Shown here: positions 25,168 to 35,738 of the stretch, in pieces
Position numbering within the stretch: position 1 is the stretch's first letter
Layout of the letters: each line of letters begins with the position of its first letter
NCBI GenBank assembly: GCA_036365455.1
Contig: JAWQUS010000027.1
Span: forward strand, 12,698,501 to 12,762,500
Source: Macrosoma leucophasiata
Lineage: Eukaryota > Arthropoda > Insecta > Lepidoptera > Hedylidae
Length of the DNA stretch: 64,000 bases
Direction of reading: 5' to 3'
Program-made: the position numbers and the translations under genes
Notes under the pieces: generated by a model
The model's input: only the letters and a program-made list of their open reading frames with translations
The model's database searches: none
What the model was told of the DNA's origin: nothing

Positions 25168-26448
25168 GGTTGGGGAAAAAGTCTTTTCGCATTATAGTAT
25201 GTATGAACTTGTAATAAAATCTCTTTGGCTGTAGTATTTGTATCTGGCTGGTTTTGGTATCATTGAAAGTTAAAATTTTAAAGAACATAATTCCAAATTC
25301 AAATTAGGAAAATGTGTGATTTTCATTTGTTTTTCGTACTGTCAAGATGAGTGAATCTAATGAAGAAATTCGATACATTTTAAAAATTTACTACAATAAA
25401 GGTAAAAATGCAACGCATGCAGCGAAAAAAATTTGCGATGTTTATGGACCTAGTGCAGTGTCTGTGAGAGTAGCAAAAATTTGGTTTAAGCGTTTTCAAT
25501 CCGAAAATTTTGATGTCAAAGATGCACCTCGCTCTGGTCACCCTATTACGGATAAAATGGATGCCATTTTTGAAAAAGTGGAGCAAGATCGACATATTAG
25601 TAGTTACGACGTAGCTGAAGAACTGAGAATTGATCACAAAACAGTTTTGGCGCATTTGAAAAAAGCTGGGTACAAAAAAAGCTCGATATTTGGGTACCTC
25701 ACGAGCTCACTGAAAGAAACCTAATGAACCGTGTAGTCCGTGTATTTGTGATTCTTTATTACGACGTAATGAAACCGAATCATTTTTGAAGAAGCTGATA
25801 ACTGGTGATGAAAAGTGGATCACGTACGACAAGAACGTGCGAAAAAGGTCGTGGTCAAAGGCCGGTCAGGCTTCACAGACTGTGGCAAAACCCGGGTTAA
25901 CTCGCAATAAGGTGATGTTGTGTGTGTGGTGGGATTGGAAGGGCATTATTCATTATGAGCTATTACCACCAGGCAGGACTATCGATTCTGAACTCTACTG
26001 CGAACAACTGATGAGATTAAAGCAAGAAGTTGAGAGAAAGCGGCCGGAATTGATCAACAGAAGGGGTGTGGTGTTTCATCATGATAACTAGACCTCACAC
26101 ATCTATAGCCACTCAGCAAAAATTAAGAGAGTTTGGCTGCGAGGTGTTAATGCATCCGCCGTATAGTCCTGACCTTGCACCTTCAGATTTCCACCTGTTT
26201 CGTTCTCTTCAGAATTCTTTATGCAATGTTAGGTTAACATCACGAGAGGACTGCCAAATCCACTTGTCGCGGTATTTTGATGAGAAGTCCCAAAATTTGT
26301 ATAGCAATGGGATCATGTCCCTACCTACAAGATGGCAAAAGGTTATCGAACAAAATGGTACATACATACTTTAGTTAAATTTAAATAAACTGTATTAAAA
26401 AATGTTTTGAATTATCTTAAAAAATGCGAAGAAACTTTTTCCCCAACC
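25168..26448 (+). mobile_element. Mariner copy 3, full length
   Basis: Both terminal inverted repeats present (ggttggggaaaaagtctttt ... aactttttccccaacc), with TA next to each end within one base. About 1281 bp. It follows the old retroelement at 24371-24978 by about 190 bp. Confidence 0.95.
25347..26374 (+). pseudogene. Mariner transposase (copy 3), multiply frameshifted
   Basis: From ATG 25347 the frame is open for 125 codons. A one-base loss in the A-run near 25680, a roughly 9-bp insertion near 25735 (gtccgtgta) and a 2-bp loss right after the HHDN motif (near 26088) then shift it. Catalytic regions are recognisable in separate frames. Confidence 0.94.
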
Positions 26449-27104
26449 TTATACAATCAAGATTAGAACAAGAGAAAAATTAATAAAGAGGTAACAACGA
26501 TAAACGAATCTCAAGAAAGAAACCCAACTACCAAAGAAACTAAAGGCAAGCAAAGTTCGTATTTAGACAATAGTAGTTACTGTACGGTACCTTATTAGGA
26601 GCCAGCTATTGTTCACGCAGCTGCGGGGACCATTTGCGGTTTCCCTTCTGTTACCACATATTGGGAAGTTATTTGAGCTTCCTAATTGGAAGGGCCCGCT
26701 GCGATTACTTACTACATGGGCGTACAGAAACTATCGATAATGTAATCTAAGATGAATTAATACGTAAGTATGAGTAAAGCCTTTAGGGAAACAAAGGATC
26801 GTTTGTTGTATGTAATCATTATTCTAAGAAGTGCCAACAGTGCGGTGCCGCGGTGTGGCGCCTATAGAATTAATTTATTGTCATGTATATACTTATCCCT
26901 TAAGTTAATTCAAATTTGTAAACAATAAAAAAATAGGTATAGAATTAATCTTGATGCCTTTTTAAATACAATATGCATTGTGCAGAGGATGGATGGTAAT
27001 ACCCTACTTGTAAAGGCAGACAGTCCAGGGTGACAGTCGTATATTGCATTAGCGATCCCAAGAAGGCTTTGAGTTTTCGTCCAATCGCGTCTAACATGTC
27101 GAAG
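26449..27104. other. No gene; mixed-composition block at ~26580-26720
   Basis: Between mariner copy 3 and the 34-bp palindrome. The 26580-26720 block (ggagccagctattgttcacg, cagctgcggggaccatttgc) is more complex than its neighbours; function unknown. Confidence 0.45.
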
Positions 27105-27176
27105 AAGTAAAAGGGGTAGTTTAGAATAGCCTTCATAGATAGCTATGAAGGCTATTCTAAACTACCCCTTTTACTT
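27105..27176. repeat. 34-bp perfect palindrome with 4-bp loop
   Basis: Arms 27105-27138 and 27143-27176 are exact reverse complements around atag. Lies between mariner copies 3 and 4 in otherwise unique DNA. Confidence 0.93.
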
Positions 27177-27313
27177 GGCTTTGGCGCTGAGTGCTGCTGA
27201 GAGGCTGCTAATACAATTGCCCAGGTTGCCCTAAAACTACTGACAAAGGTAATTTTATTTGAATGGATAGCAAAAAGTGGAAATGGGTAATGTTGTATTT
27301 TTTAAATTTGTGA

Positions 27314-27455
27314 TAATGGCAAACTAGTAAGCAGTTAACATCACAGTGGTGGTAAGTGAATACTGAAGCATATTTTATAAACATCTACTTAAAAAATCGA
27401 AGGTCTTAATGCAGATAAGTTGCCGCCCCTGAGATCTAAATTGTTTTGCTTTTGT
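27314..27455 (-). repeat. Family A repeat, diverged tail part
   Basis: Minus strand; ataatggcaaactagtaagc, gttgccgcccctgagatcta and neighbouring blocks match the family tail with several changes. Confidence 0.65.
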
Positions 27456-27691
27456 GAGTGTTGTTACTAAAGTCACACCTGTGGCAATTACCTATTATGG
27501 GGCCATATAATAGGTTGGGGAAAAAGTCTTTTCGCATTATAGTATGTATGAACTTGTAATAAAATCTCTTTGGCTGTAGTATTTGTATCTGGCTGGTTCT
27601 GGTATCATTGAAAGTTAAAATTTTAAAGAACATAATTCCAAATTCAAATTAGGCAAATGTGTGATTTTCATTTGTTTTTCGTACTGTCAAG

Positions 27692-28747
27692 ATGAGTGAA
27701 TCTAATGAAGATGTTTGATACATTTTAAAATTTTACTACAAAAAAGGTAAAAATGCAACGCAAGCCACGAACAAAATTTGCGATGTTTATGGACCTAGTG
27801 CAGTGTCTGTGAGAGTAGCAAAAATTTGGTTTAAGCGTTTTCAATCCGGAAATTTTGATGTCAAAGATGCACCTCGCTCTGGTCGCCCTATTACGGATAA
27901 AATGGATGCCATTTTTGAAAAAGTGGAGCAAGATCGACATATTAGTAGTTACGACGTAGCTGAAGAACTGAGAATTGATCACAAAACAGTTTTGGCGCAT
28001 TTGAAAAAAGCTGGGTACAAAAAAAGATATTTGGGTACCTCACGAGCTCACTGAAAGAAACCTAATGAACCGTGTACTCATTTGTGATTCTTTATTACGA
28101 CGTAATGAAACCGAATCATTTTTGAAGAAGCTGATAACTGGTGATGAAAAGTGGATCACGTACGACAAGAACGTGCGAAAAAGGTCGTGGTCAAAGGCCG
28201 GTCAGGCTTCACAGACTGTGGCGAAACCCGGGTTAACTCGCAATAAGGTGAAACATCACCTGCCCTTCCAATCCCACCACACACACAACAGTGTGTGTGG
28301 TGGGATTGGAAGGGCAGTATTCATTATGAGCTATTACTACCAGGCAGGACTAACGATTCTGAACTCTACTGCGAACAACTGATAAGATTAAAGCAAGAAG
28401 TTAAGAAAAAGCGGCCGGAATTGATCAACAGAAGGGGTGTGGTGTTTCATCATGATAACGCTAGACCTCACACATCTATAGCCACTCAGCAAAAATTAAG
28501 AGAGTTTGGTTGGGAGGTGTTAATGCATCCGCCGTATAGTCCTGACCTTGCACCTTCAGATTTCCACCTGTTTCGGTCTCTTCAGAATTCTTTATGCAAT
28601 GTTAGGTTAACATCACGAGAGGACTGCCAAATCCACTTGTCGCGGTATTTTGATGAGAAGTCCCAAAATTTTTATAGCAATGGTATCATGTCCCTACCTA
28701 CAAGATGGCAAAAGGTTATCGAACAAAATGGTACATACATACTTTAG
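27692..28747 (+). pseudogene. Mariner transposase (copy 4), disrupted
   Basis: Starts at the same ATG as the sisters (27692) but reads into TGA within 10 codons. Later damage includes a ~5-bp loss near 28027 and the fold-back insertion at 28260-28317. The HHDN and APSDFHLF motifs survive in the frame 28295-28747. Confidence 0.93.
28260..28317. repeat. 27-bp perfect inverted repeat with 4-bp loop inside mariner copy 4
   Basis: Arms 28260-28286 and 28291-28317 are exact reverse complements around loop aaca. In the three sister mariners only the right-arm sequence exists, so the left arm is a new inverted copy of its neighbour. Confidence 0.95.
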
Positions 28748-29108
28748 TTAAATTTAAATAAACTATATTAAAAAATGTTTTGAATTATCTTAAAAAATGC
28801 GAAGAAACTTTTTCCCCAACCTTATATTACCATCTAAGCGGAATACGAAAATAGGTACGGCAAATTTGGCAAACTCTGGAACTCTACCATCAGTAAAAGT
28901 AATTATTGTTAGGTAGGTATGTACACTCATGATTTAAAATATCTACATTTAAACATTTCATTATTTCCAAGAAAATATATAAGTACGAGGAATGCGTGGT
29001 TTAAAATACATTTTGGAGATGGCTTTATGCATTGAAATTGCATATTACCTCTATGAACTGTTTGTTTGTATTCATTCTTACGCAGTCCGAAATCTTATCA
29101 ATAGTATT

Positions 29109-29322
29109 TGTCGACGCCGAAGTCGACCTATCACGGGCATCGTGAGGCCTGCTCCAATGGGCGTTGGAGACGTCACGCCGACGTCATACGCGCGGACCAG
29201 TGAGCGGGAGAAAAAGACTATTAACTTAACTACCAAAATTCACTACGTGACATGTGCACGCAAATTAAACCAATTTACTCAAAATCTACAAAGTTTTGTT
29301 TTTATTTTGTTCATCGTGAACA
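29109..29322 (+). repeat. BEL/Pao 5' LTR
   Basis: 214 bp, starts TGTCGACGCC and ends GTGAACA; same sequence as 35739-35952. Expected to contain the promoter; no confident TATA element is assigned. Confidence 0.95.
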
Positions 29323-29327
29323 AAAAG

Positions 29328-29345
29328 TGGCGACCGTGACAGGAC
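29328..29345 (+). other. Candidate primer-binding site of the BEL/Pao element
   Basis: TGGCGACCGTGACAGGAC begins 5 bp after the 5' LTR. It starts with TGG, as expected for pairing with the CCA end of a tRNA. I cannot name the tRNA from the sequence alone. Confidence 0.7.
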
Positions 29346-30526
29346 CTGGCATCTTCGAAAGAATTCCGGGGCCTGTACCTACAAACAAAGGACAAAGAAG
29401 TTCATCGCCACGTGCCGGCACCGCAGCACCTACAAGTTGTTTGGACTATTACCAGCAGCGCAGCTGTGGACTACGCTCAACGTGCAGCCAGAACGTCTTT
29501 GCCAACCTACATTACCTACTGGATTCAGGAGCATCACGCCTACATACTTACGCAGCCAACACCAGCGGTCGGAACCTACCTACTCCGTCCCAGCCACGTC
29601 GGCCTGCCTACCTTACGGTGAGCCCGTTCCTGTATTCTCCTTCCTATCTTTTCCGATTCAATTTGTGCAATCAGTGAGGTTTGATTCCCCAAAATTAGTG
29701 TGCGTGTCATAATAAACCATTAGATAACCAAAGTATTACGTTACAGTTAAAATTATAATTATACCTACCTACCTATCTTTACTAAGTGCTAACGTAATCT
29801 AGATTTATTAATTTCAGTCCTATATACCTAATTGCCTGCTATAAATTGTTTTAGTACATAACTTAAACTTGTAATTCCACTATTTTACCGTTTTAGAATC
29901 CATTCATACCTAATAAAATAAACTAAATAAAATACATACGTACATACCTACTTACATACGTAAATAAATTTATATACCTATCAGTAAATACATATTTAAT
30001 ATAGCGTAACGTACCTACGCACTTCAAAACTCATTCACTTAGCCACTTGTAATTAAAACACCCACATTCATTCTATATAACAGAATAATTAATAGCCTAA
30101 TAACTTTACTAAGAATTTTACACATTAATAAATACGATAGGTAAATTCACATCCATTCACTATCACTAAATTATCCAAATTTAAGCATTGCATCCCATTT
30201 TCATAGTACATACATTGGTCAGTGTAACGTCTTCCGGGATCTATTGCATACTAAATTGAAATCTGTTGTTTACGCGTTGCAACTGATCATTCCAGCGTAC
30301 GGTGCATCGGGCGACCCTCGCGTGACGTCACCCATTGTCTCCGCGGCTACCTGAGCCCGGGCGGCGGCCGGTCCACTTGCCTACGCGCAGCTGATCGAAA
30401 CCGGTTCAACGGCCCGTTATCAAGACTACGAAGCGAGGAGCGTATCGTACCTATTGTCTTCATATTAATTAACTCACTAATTTTATTAATTAAAACCCAG
30501 GTACCTACTGGATATTTCATCTCATA
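29346..30526 (+). other. BEL/Pao untranslated leader
   Basis: 1.18 kb between the primer-binding site and the Gag-Pol ATG. It includes a run rich in 'acctac' and a GC-rich stretch at about 30290-30410. Short overlapping ORFs at 29252-29712 have no recognisable domain and I treat them as chance. Confidence 0.7.
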
Positions 30527-33500
30527 ATGGAGTCAAAGGCTGAAGATATTAAAGTATTAAGAGACCTTAGTGTTAAACGTAGTAGTATTAAAGGTCGTTT
30601 GACTAGATTTAAAAATCATGTAGACACTATTCAGACTCAAGACGACCTATCTGACTTAGAAATGAGAATACTTGAGATGAAATTATCTAGAACCGAGGTT
30701 TTACACAAAGAATTTGACGAATTGCAATCTCAATTGGAATCGTTAAGGGCTACCGGTGTAGACGCCGAATTACAATTGTGTGAGGCTATCGAGGTCGATT
30801 TCGACTACTATATTTCCCTTGCCAAGACTATTTTAGCCAAAAATTCGACGCCTAACCTTAACGAATCTGCTCAGTCCAATACAAATGACCATAATTCTTG
30901 TTGTAGTGATGGACAGGGATTCTTAGGATTCAAATTACCTATTATTAAAATTTCTAATTTCAATGGCACGTATTATAAGTGGCTGGAATTTAAGGAAACC
31001 TTCTGTTCCTTAATTCACAATAACGACAAAATTAAAAATATTTATAAATTTCATTATTTACATTCATATTTAGAAGGCGAAGCCGCTCGCGTCATTAGCA
31101 GTTTAGAAGTCACTGATAAAAATTATATTTCGGCTTGGAAACTATTATGCGAGCGCTACGACAACAAAAGGCAGCTAATTAATAATCACTTAAAATCTTT
31201 GTTTACCTTTGAGCCTGTACGAGAGACCGATAAGTCCTTGCGTTTTATTATAGATCACATCTCTAAAAACTTACGGGCTCTCAGTACACTCGGCTTACCT
31301 ACCGATAAATGGGACGTATTAATTATTTATATGGTCGCAGCAAAATTAGATAATTCTACAGTTTATAAATGGGAGGAATACAAGAACTCATTATCTGAAA
31401 TACCTACCCTAGAGGAATTTTTCACATTCTTAAAAAATCGTGCTGATGTTTTGGAAACTGTTAATCAAAATAAACAAGAAAAAATAAATAGTAAAAATTT
31501 AGCTCCTACTTCGTCAAATAAATTTCACACTAAATCTTTTATGACCACTTCGAATAATAAACCATCTTTTATACCTAAGCGTTATAGTCAATGTTTAGTC
31601 TGTAAGGAAAATCATAGACTTTTTGAGTGTCAAATGTTTAAGGGTAAGTCACCTGAAGATAGACAGGTGACTGTGACGTCATTAAATTTATGTGAGAATT
31701 GCCTGAGACCCGGTCATAGTGTAGAAAAATGTAATCTACCAGGGCATTGTCGTTCATGTAAAAGGCGTCACAACACATTGTTGCACATTCCTCAAAAACC
31801 CGAAACAGACATACCCCAGACATCCATAGTTATGTCGGCCCTATCTTATAATTCACAAGTTTTGCTGTGTACTGCTAATGTTGAGGTATGTAACCCAGTG
31901 ACTAATAAATCCGTTAAGGTACGCGCTTTACTCGACAGTGGAAGCCAGTGTTCCTTTATTACAGACTTCCTACAAAAACAACTTGATTTACCTACCCAAA
32001 ATTCAAATATTGATTTATTTACCCTAGGTAACAGTCAACTAAACCTAAATTCAAAGCGATGTATGATTCGCCTACGATCTAACAACAGCAATTTTAATGT
32101 AACTATGTTTTGCCTAGTTTTACCTAAAATATCAGATGATATACCTAAGTGTACTTTCGATTTGAAAGACCTAGATTTTTCCAATTTTGTACTTGCCGAT
32201 CCTGACTTTAACAAATCATCCCCTATTGATATGCTTATCGGTGCTGACCTATTTTGGGAAGTGGTTGGTTCCCAACAGCACTCTTTAGGTAATAAAAACC
32301 CTATCCTACGTAGCTCCAAATTCGGATGGCTTGTTGGAGGATCTGCACCTATACAACGTACAGCTAATAAAAATATTCAAGCCTATCATGCTTACCTAAA
32401 GGAAAATGACGACAGTTCATTTAATCTTGATAATCAAATATCAAAATTTTGGGAACTAGAAAGTTTCCCCGATAATATTCCCTATACAAAGGAGGAAAAG
32501 CTTTGCGAAAAACATTTTCTTTCCAATACAATTCGCCTAGATGATGGTCGTTTCTGTGTGGGTCTCCCTCTTCGTGACGATAGAAGTTGCCTAGGCAACT
32601 CTTATCACCTAGCGAAGAAGAGGTTTTTGAACCTAGAATCGCGATTTAGGAAACAACCAGATCTCAAAATAGCCTACAGTGAATTTATTCACGAGTTTGC
32701 TGCCCTCGGTCACCTATCCGAGGCACCTAAACAAAACCCTACACATGCCTATTTTTTACCCCACCATCCGGTTATTCGAGAGAAAAGCGAGTCAACTAAG
32801 TTACGGGTTGTTTTTGACGCGTCGGCTCGCACTACTTCTAGCATCTCTCTCAACGATCTTCTAATGGTGGGTCCAACAATTCAGGACTCTCTATTTAATA
32901 TTCTTATTAGGTTCCGTCAGCACAAGTATATTCTTTCAGGAGATTTAGAGAAAATGTTCAGACAAGTGAAAGTAAGAGAAACTGACCGTGACTTACAACT
33001 TATACTGTGGCGTGATAACGAAGACGAAGTTCTACGTACACTACAATTAAATACAGTAACCTATGGATTCTCGTCTGCCACCTTCCTTACCACTAGGTGC
33101 ATATGGCAACTAGGTGAAGAATGTAGTGATTCTAAAATAAAGACTATCATTCAAAATGATATGTATTGCGATGATCTATTGACAGGTAGCGATACTGAGG
33201 ATGAACTTCGCTATATTCAACACTCAGTTTGTACAGAATTTGCCAAAGGTTGTTTTAACCTAAGAAAATATAGGTCTAATCTACCTAACCTTTTACCAGT
33301 CTCCGATAATCTAGGAGCAGGTAATTTAATTATAAGCAACGCCTCCAGTACTCTTGGTATTGGATGGTGCCCAGCTTCGGATCAATTACATTTTCTCACC
33401 GAGTTTCCTACTATTACGAATATAACTAAAAGATCTATTCTTTCTGCAACATGCAAAATTTTCGATCCGTTAGGGTTGCTATCACTATATACAATTAAAG

Positions 33501-35710
33501 CTAAAATTATTTTACAACGATTATGGATGTTAAAATTAGACTGGGACGAACCAGTACCTAAAGAAATAAACACTATTTGGCATACTTTTTCAAAAAATTT
33601 AAACTATATTTCAAACATTAACATTTCCAGATTAGTTTTAATAAATGATTCTGTACATATTGAAATGCATTGTTTTTGTGATGCATCACAGCAAGCATAC
33701 GGAACGTGCATATATCTTAAATCTATGAATAAAAAGGGAGACACACAAGTCAGTTTATTGTGCGCCAAAGCGCGCGTAGCCCCTATCAAGGCGACTACCA
33801 TCCCGCGGTTAGAGCTATGTGCGACTGTATTAGGTGCACAGCTTAGCTCTGCCGTTACTAAAGCCTTAAGGTGTACAATTGATCGCCATATTTATTGGAC
33901 TGATTCACGTGTTGTTTTAGGATGGATTCGTGCCTCTAATAAAACAAAAACATTTGTGGCCAATCGCGTTTCCGTTATTAATGAACTCACAGAACCTACA
34001 TCTTGGCGTTACGTGCCCACAGATCTAAATCCCGCAGATCTCGCTTCACGAGGAGTAGATATACTCAATGCGAACAACAGTGAACCCATTCTGTGGTGGC
34101 ATGGACCGCCTTTCCTATTGCTATCTGAATCTTCGTGGCCATCTGCCACGGCTATTGCACATTCAGATCTACCTGAACTAAAAACGATCTCCGTTTTGGT
34201 GGCGGAGGTCGTGCCTACAGCATCTCTAGTAAATTTTAATAAATTTCAAAAATTACACTTACTCAAAAAACATTTGGCTAGAGTTTTAAGATTTATTCAC
34301 AATATTCGTTATCCTCAAGATAAATATAAAGGCAGTTTTGAAGTTCCTGAATTGGATAACTCACTAAAGGTTCTTGCTAAGCTTGCTCAACAGGAATCTT
34401 TTCCTGACGAGTTAAGCCGCCTACAAAATAAAAAGGCACTTCCAACTAAGGCATCTTTAACTTCTCTGAACCCATTTGTGGACAAGGACGGTTTAATTCG
34501 GGTTGGGGGTCGTATAGATGCGTCAAGTTATCCATACGATAAAAGACACCCTATTTTGTTAAATTCTAATCACCCACTAACTAAATTAATATTTAAATCC
34601 GAGCATGAACGTCTTATACATGCCGGGCCCCAGCAACTTCTTGCTTCAGTAAGAGAACGCTACTGGCCTGTTGGGGGCCGCAATCTTGCTAGAAAAACTG
34701 TTCGTAGTTGCATAACGTGCCGTAGATTTGACGGTAAAACATTATCTAATATAATGGGAGATCTACCTAATGATCGCGTTGAAGTTGATTATCCATTTAT
34801 AACTGTATCAACTGATTTTGCTGGACCATTTTTCATCACCGACCGCAAAGGAAGGGGATGTAAAATATCTAAGTGCTACCTATGTATTTTCATATGTTTT
34901 AGATATAAGTGTATCCACCTTGAAGCGGTGAGCGAACTATCTACGAACGCATTTTTACTAACTTTGAAAAGATTCATTGCTCGAAGAGGGCTACCTAAAC
35001 TTATTTACTGCGATAATGGTCGTAACTTTGTCGGCGCGGCAAAGGAAATTTCACAACTGCTACGTAGTAATAGCGATTCCATTTGTGGATTTGCTACTCG
35101 TCAAGGTATAGAGTTTAAATTTGCTCCCCCATACGCTCCTCACTTCAATGGTCTAGCAGAGGCCGGGGTCAAGTCGGCAAAGTTTCACATTAAACGTGTA
35201 CTAGGAAACGCACACCTCACTTTTGAGGAACTTTCTTCGCTGTTTGCACAAGTTGAGGCAATCCTCAACAGCCGACCCTTGTGTCCTCTCAGTCCATCTC
35301 CAAATGACCTACAACCCCTCACCCCGGCTCACTTTCTAATTGGCAGGCCGCTAACTTCAATTCCGTCACCAAGCTACGTGGACTACAACACGAACCGTCT
35401 AGATCGTTTCCAGCGGCTGGAGCAAGCGAAGCAGCACTTTTGGCAGCGCTGGGCTGCTGAATACATCGCAGAATTGCAACAGAGAAGTAAATGGCGCACT
35501 GAGTGTAAGCAATTAAAGTTAAATGATCTCGTCCTTATAAAGGAAGAAAATCAACCACCGTTATGTTGGCGTATGGGCCGGATAACAAAACTATATCCAG
35601 GCTCTGATGGAGTACCTAGAGTCGCCGACGTCCATACGTCTCAAGGCTCAATGAGGAGAGCTATTAACCGGATATGCCTCCTACCAACGTCGGATGAAGA
35701 AGTCTGTTAA
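30527..35710 (+). CDS. BEL/Pao Gag-Pol polyprotein, intact 1727 codons
   Basis: Single uninterrupted ORF. Gag region to about residue 430, with zinc-knuckle-like Cys/His clusters at about 355-425 (CLVCKENHRLFEC, CENCLRPGHSVEKC, CRSCKRRH). Aspartic protease around LLDSGSQCSFI (D470). Reverse transcriptase with GDLEKMFRQV (about 805) and catalytic YCDD (880-883); the second position is Cys rather than the commoner Val. RNase H with FCDAS (D1052). Integrase with an H-H-C-C zinc region (HERLIHAG, CITC), then core residues D1430 (STDFAG), D1496 (YCDNGRNF) and E1545 (NGLAEAG). The C-terminal LVLIKEENQPP...GRITKLYPG...RVADV block is the usual BEL/Pao tail. All catalytic residues expected for the family are present. 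Gag and Pol share one frame, so no frameshift is needed. Confidence 0.96.
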   Translation: MESKAEDIKVLRDLSVKRSSIKGRLTRFKNHVDTIQTQDDLSDLEMRILEMKLSRTEVLHKEFDELQSQLESLRATGVDAELQLCEAIEVDFDYYISLAKTILAKNSTPNLNESAQSNTNDHNSCCSDGQGFLGFKLPIIKISNFNGTYYKWLEFKETFCSLIHNNDKIKNIYKFHYLHSYLEGEAARVISSLEVTDKNYISAWKLLCERYDNKRQLINNHLKSLFTFEPVRETDKSLRFIIDHISKNLRALSTLGLPTDKWDVLIIYMVAAKLDNSTVYKWEEYKNSLSEIPTLEEFFTFLKNRADVLETVNQNKQEKINSKNLAPTSSNKFHTKSFMTTSNNKPSFIPKRYSQCLVCKENHRLFECQMFKGKSPEDRQVTVTSLNLCENCLRPGHSVEKCNLPGHCRSCKRRHNTLLHIPQKPETDIPQTSIVMSALSYNSQVLLCTANVEVCNPVTNKSVKVRALLDSGSQCSFITDFLQKQLDLPTQNSNIDLFTLGNSQLNLNSKRCMIRLRSNNSNFNVTMFCLVLPKISDDIPKCTFDLKDLDFSNFVLADPDFNKSSPIDMLIGADLFWEVVGSQQHSLGNKNPILRSSKFGWLVGGSAPIQRTANKNIQAYHAYLKENDDSSFNLDNQISKFWELESFPDNIPYTKEEKLCEKHFLSNTIRLDDGRFCVGLPLRDDRSCLGNSYHLAKKRFLNLESRFRKQPDLKIAYSEFIHEFAALGHLSEAPKQNPTHAYFLPHHPVIREKSESTKLRVVFDASARTTSSISLNDLLMVGPTIQDSLFNILIRFRQHKYILSGDLEKMFRQVKVRETDRDLQLILWRDNEDEVLRTLQLNTVTYGFSSATFLTTRCIWQLGEECSDSKIKTIIQNDMYCDDLLTGSDTEDELRYIQHSVCTEFAKGCFNLRKYRSNLPNLLPVSDNLGAGNLIISNASSTLGIGWCPASDQLHFLTEFPTITNITKRSILSATCKIFDPLGLLSLYTIKAKIILQRLWMLKLDWDEPVPKEINTIWHTFSKNLNYISNINISRLVLINDSVHIEMHCFCDASQQAYGTCIYLKSMNKKGDTQVSLLCAKARVAPIKATTIPRLELCATVLGAQLSSAVTKALRCTIDRHIYWTDSRVVLGWIRASNKTKTFVANRVSVINELTEPTSWRYVPTDLNPADLASRGVDILNANNSEPILWWHGPPFLLLSESSWPSATAIAHSDLPELKTISVLVAEVVPTASLVNFNKFQKLHLLKKHLARVLRFIHNIRYPQDKYKGSFEVPELDNSLKVLAKLAQQESFPDELSRLQNKKALPTKASLTSLNPFVDKDGLIRVGGRIDASSYPYDKRHPILLNSNHPLTKLIFKSEHERLIHAGPQQLLASVRERYWPVGGRNLARKTVRSCITCRRFDGKTLSNIMGDLPNDRVEVDYPFITVSTDFAGPFFITDRKGRGCKISKCYLCIFICFRYKCIHLEAVSELSTNAFLLTLKRFIARRGLPKLIYCDNGRNFVGAAKEISQLLRSNSDSICGFATRQGIEFKFAPPYAPHFNGLAEAGVKSAKFHIKRVLGNAHLTFEELSSLFAQVEAILNSRPLCPLSPSPNDLQPLTPAHFLIGRPLTSIPSPSYVDYNTNRLDRFQRLEQAKQHFWQRWAAEYIAELQQRSKWRTECKQLKLNDLVLIKEENQPPLCWRMGRITKLYPGSDGVPRVADVHTSQGSMRRAINRICLLPTSDEEVC

Positions 35711-35738
35711 AAGCTATGGCTTTCAACGGCCGGGAGGA

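Larger units (their letters stand above)
27513..28821 (+). mobile_element. Mariner copy 4, full length, with internal fold-back insertion
   Basis: Both terminal inverted repeats present; about 1309 bp, longer than its sisters because of an inverted duplication at 28260-28317. TA is next to the left end and within one base of the right end. Confidence 0.95.

Noticed and set aside
27105..27176. Palindrome as a pre-miRNA
   Set aside because: The loop is only 4 bases and the stem is perfect, unlike animal miRNA precursors.
29252..29712. Overlapping plus-strand ORFs after the BEL/Pao 5' LTR as extra genes
   Set aside because: They lie in the untranslated leader, overlap in several frames and match no retroelement protein.
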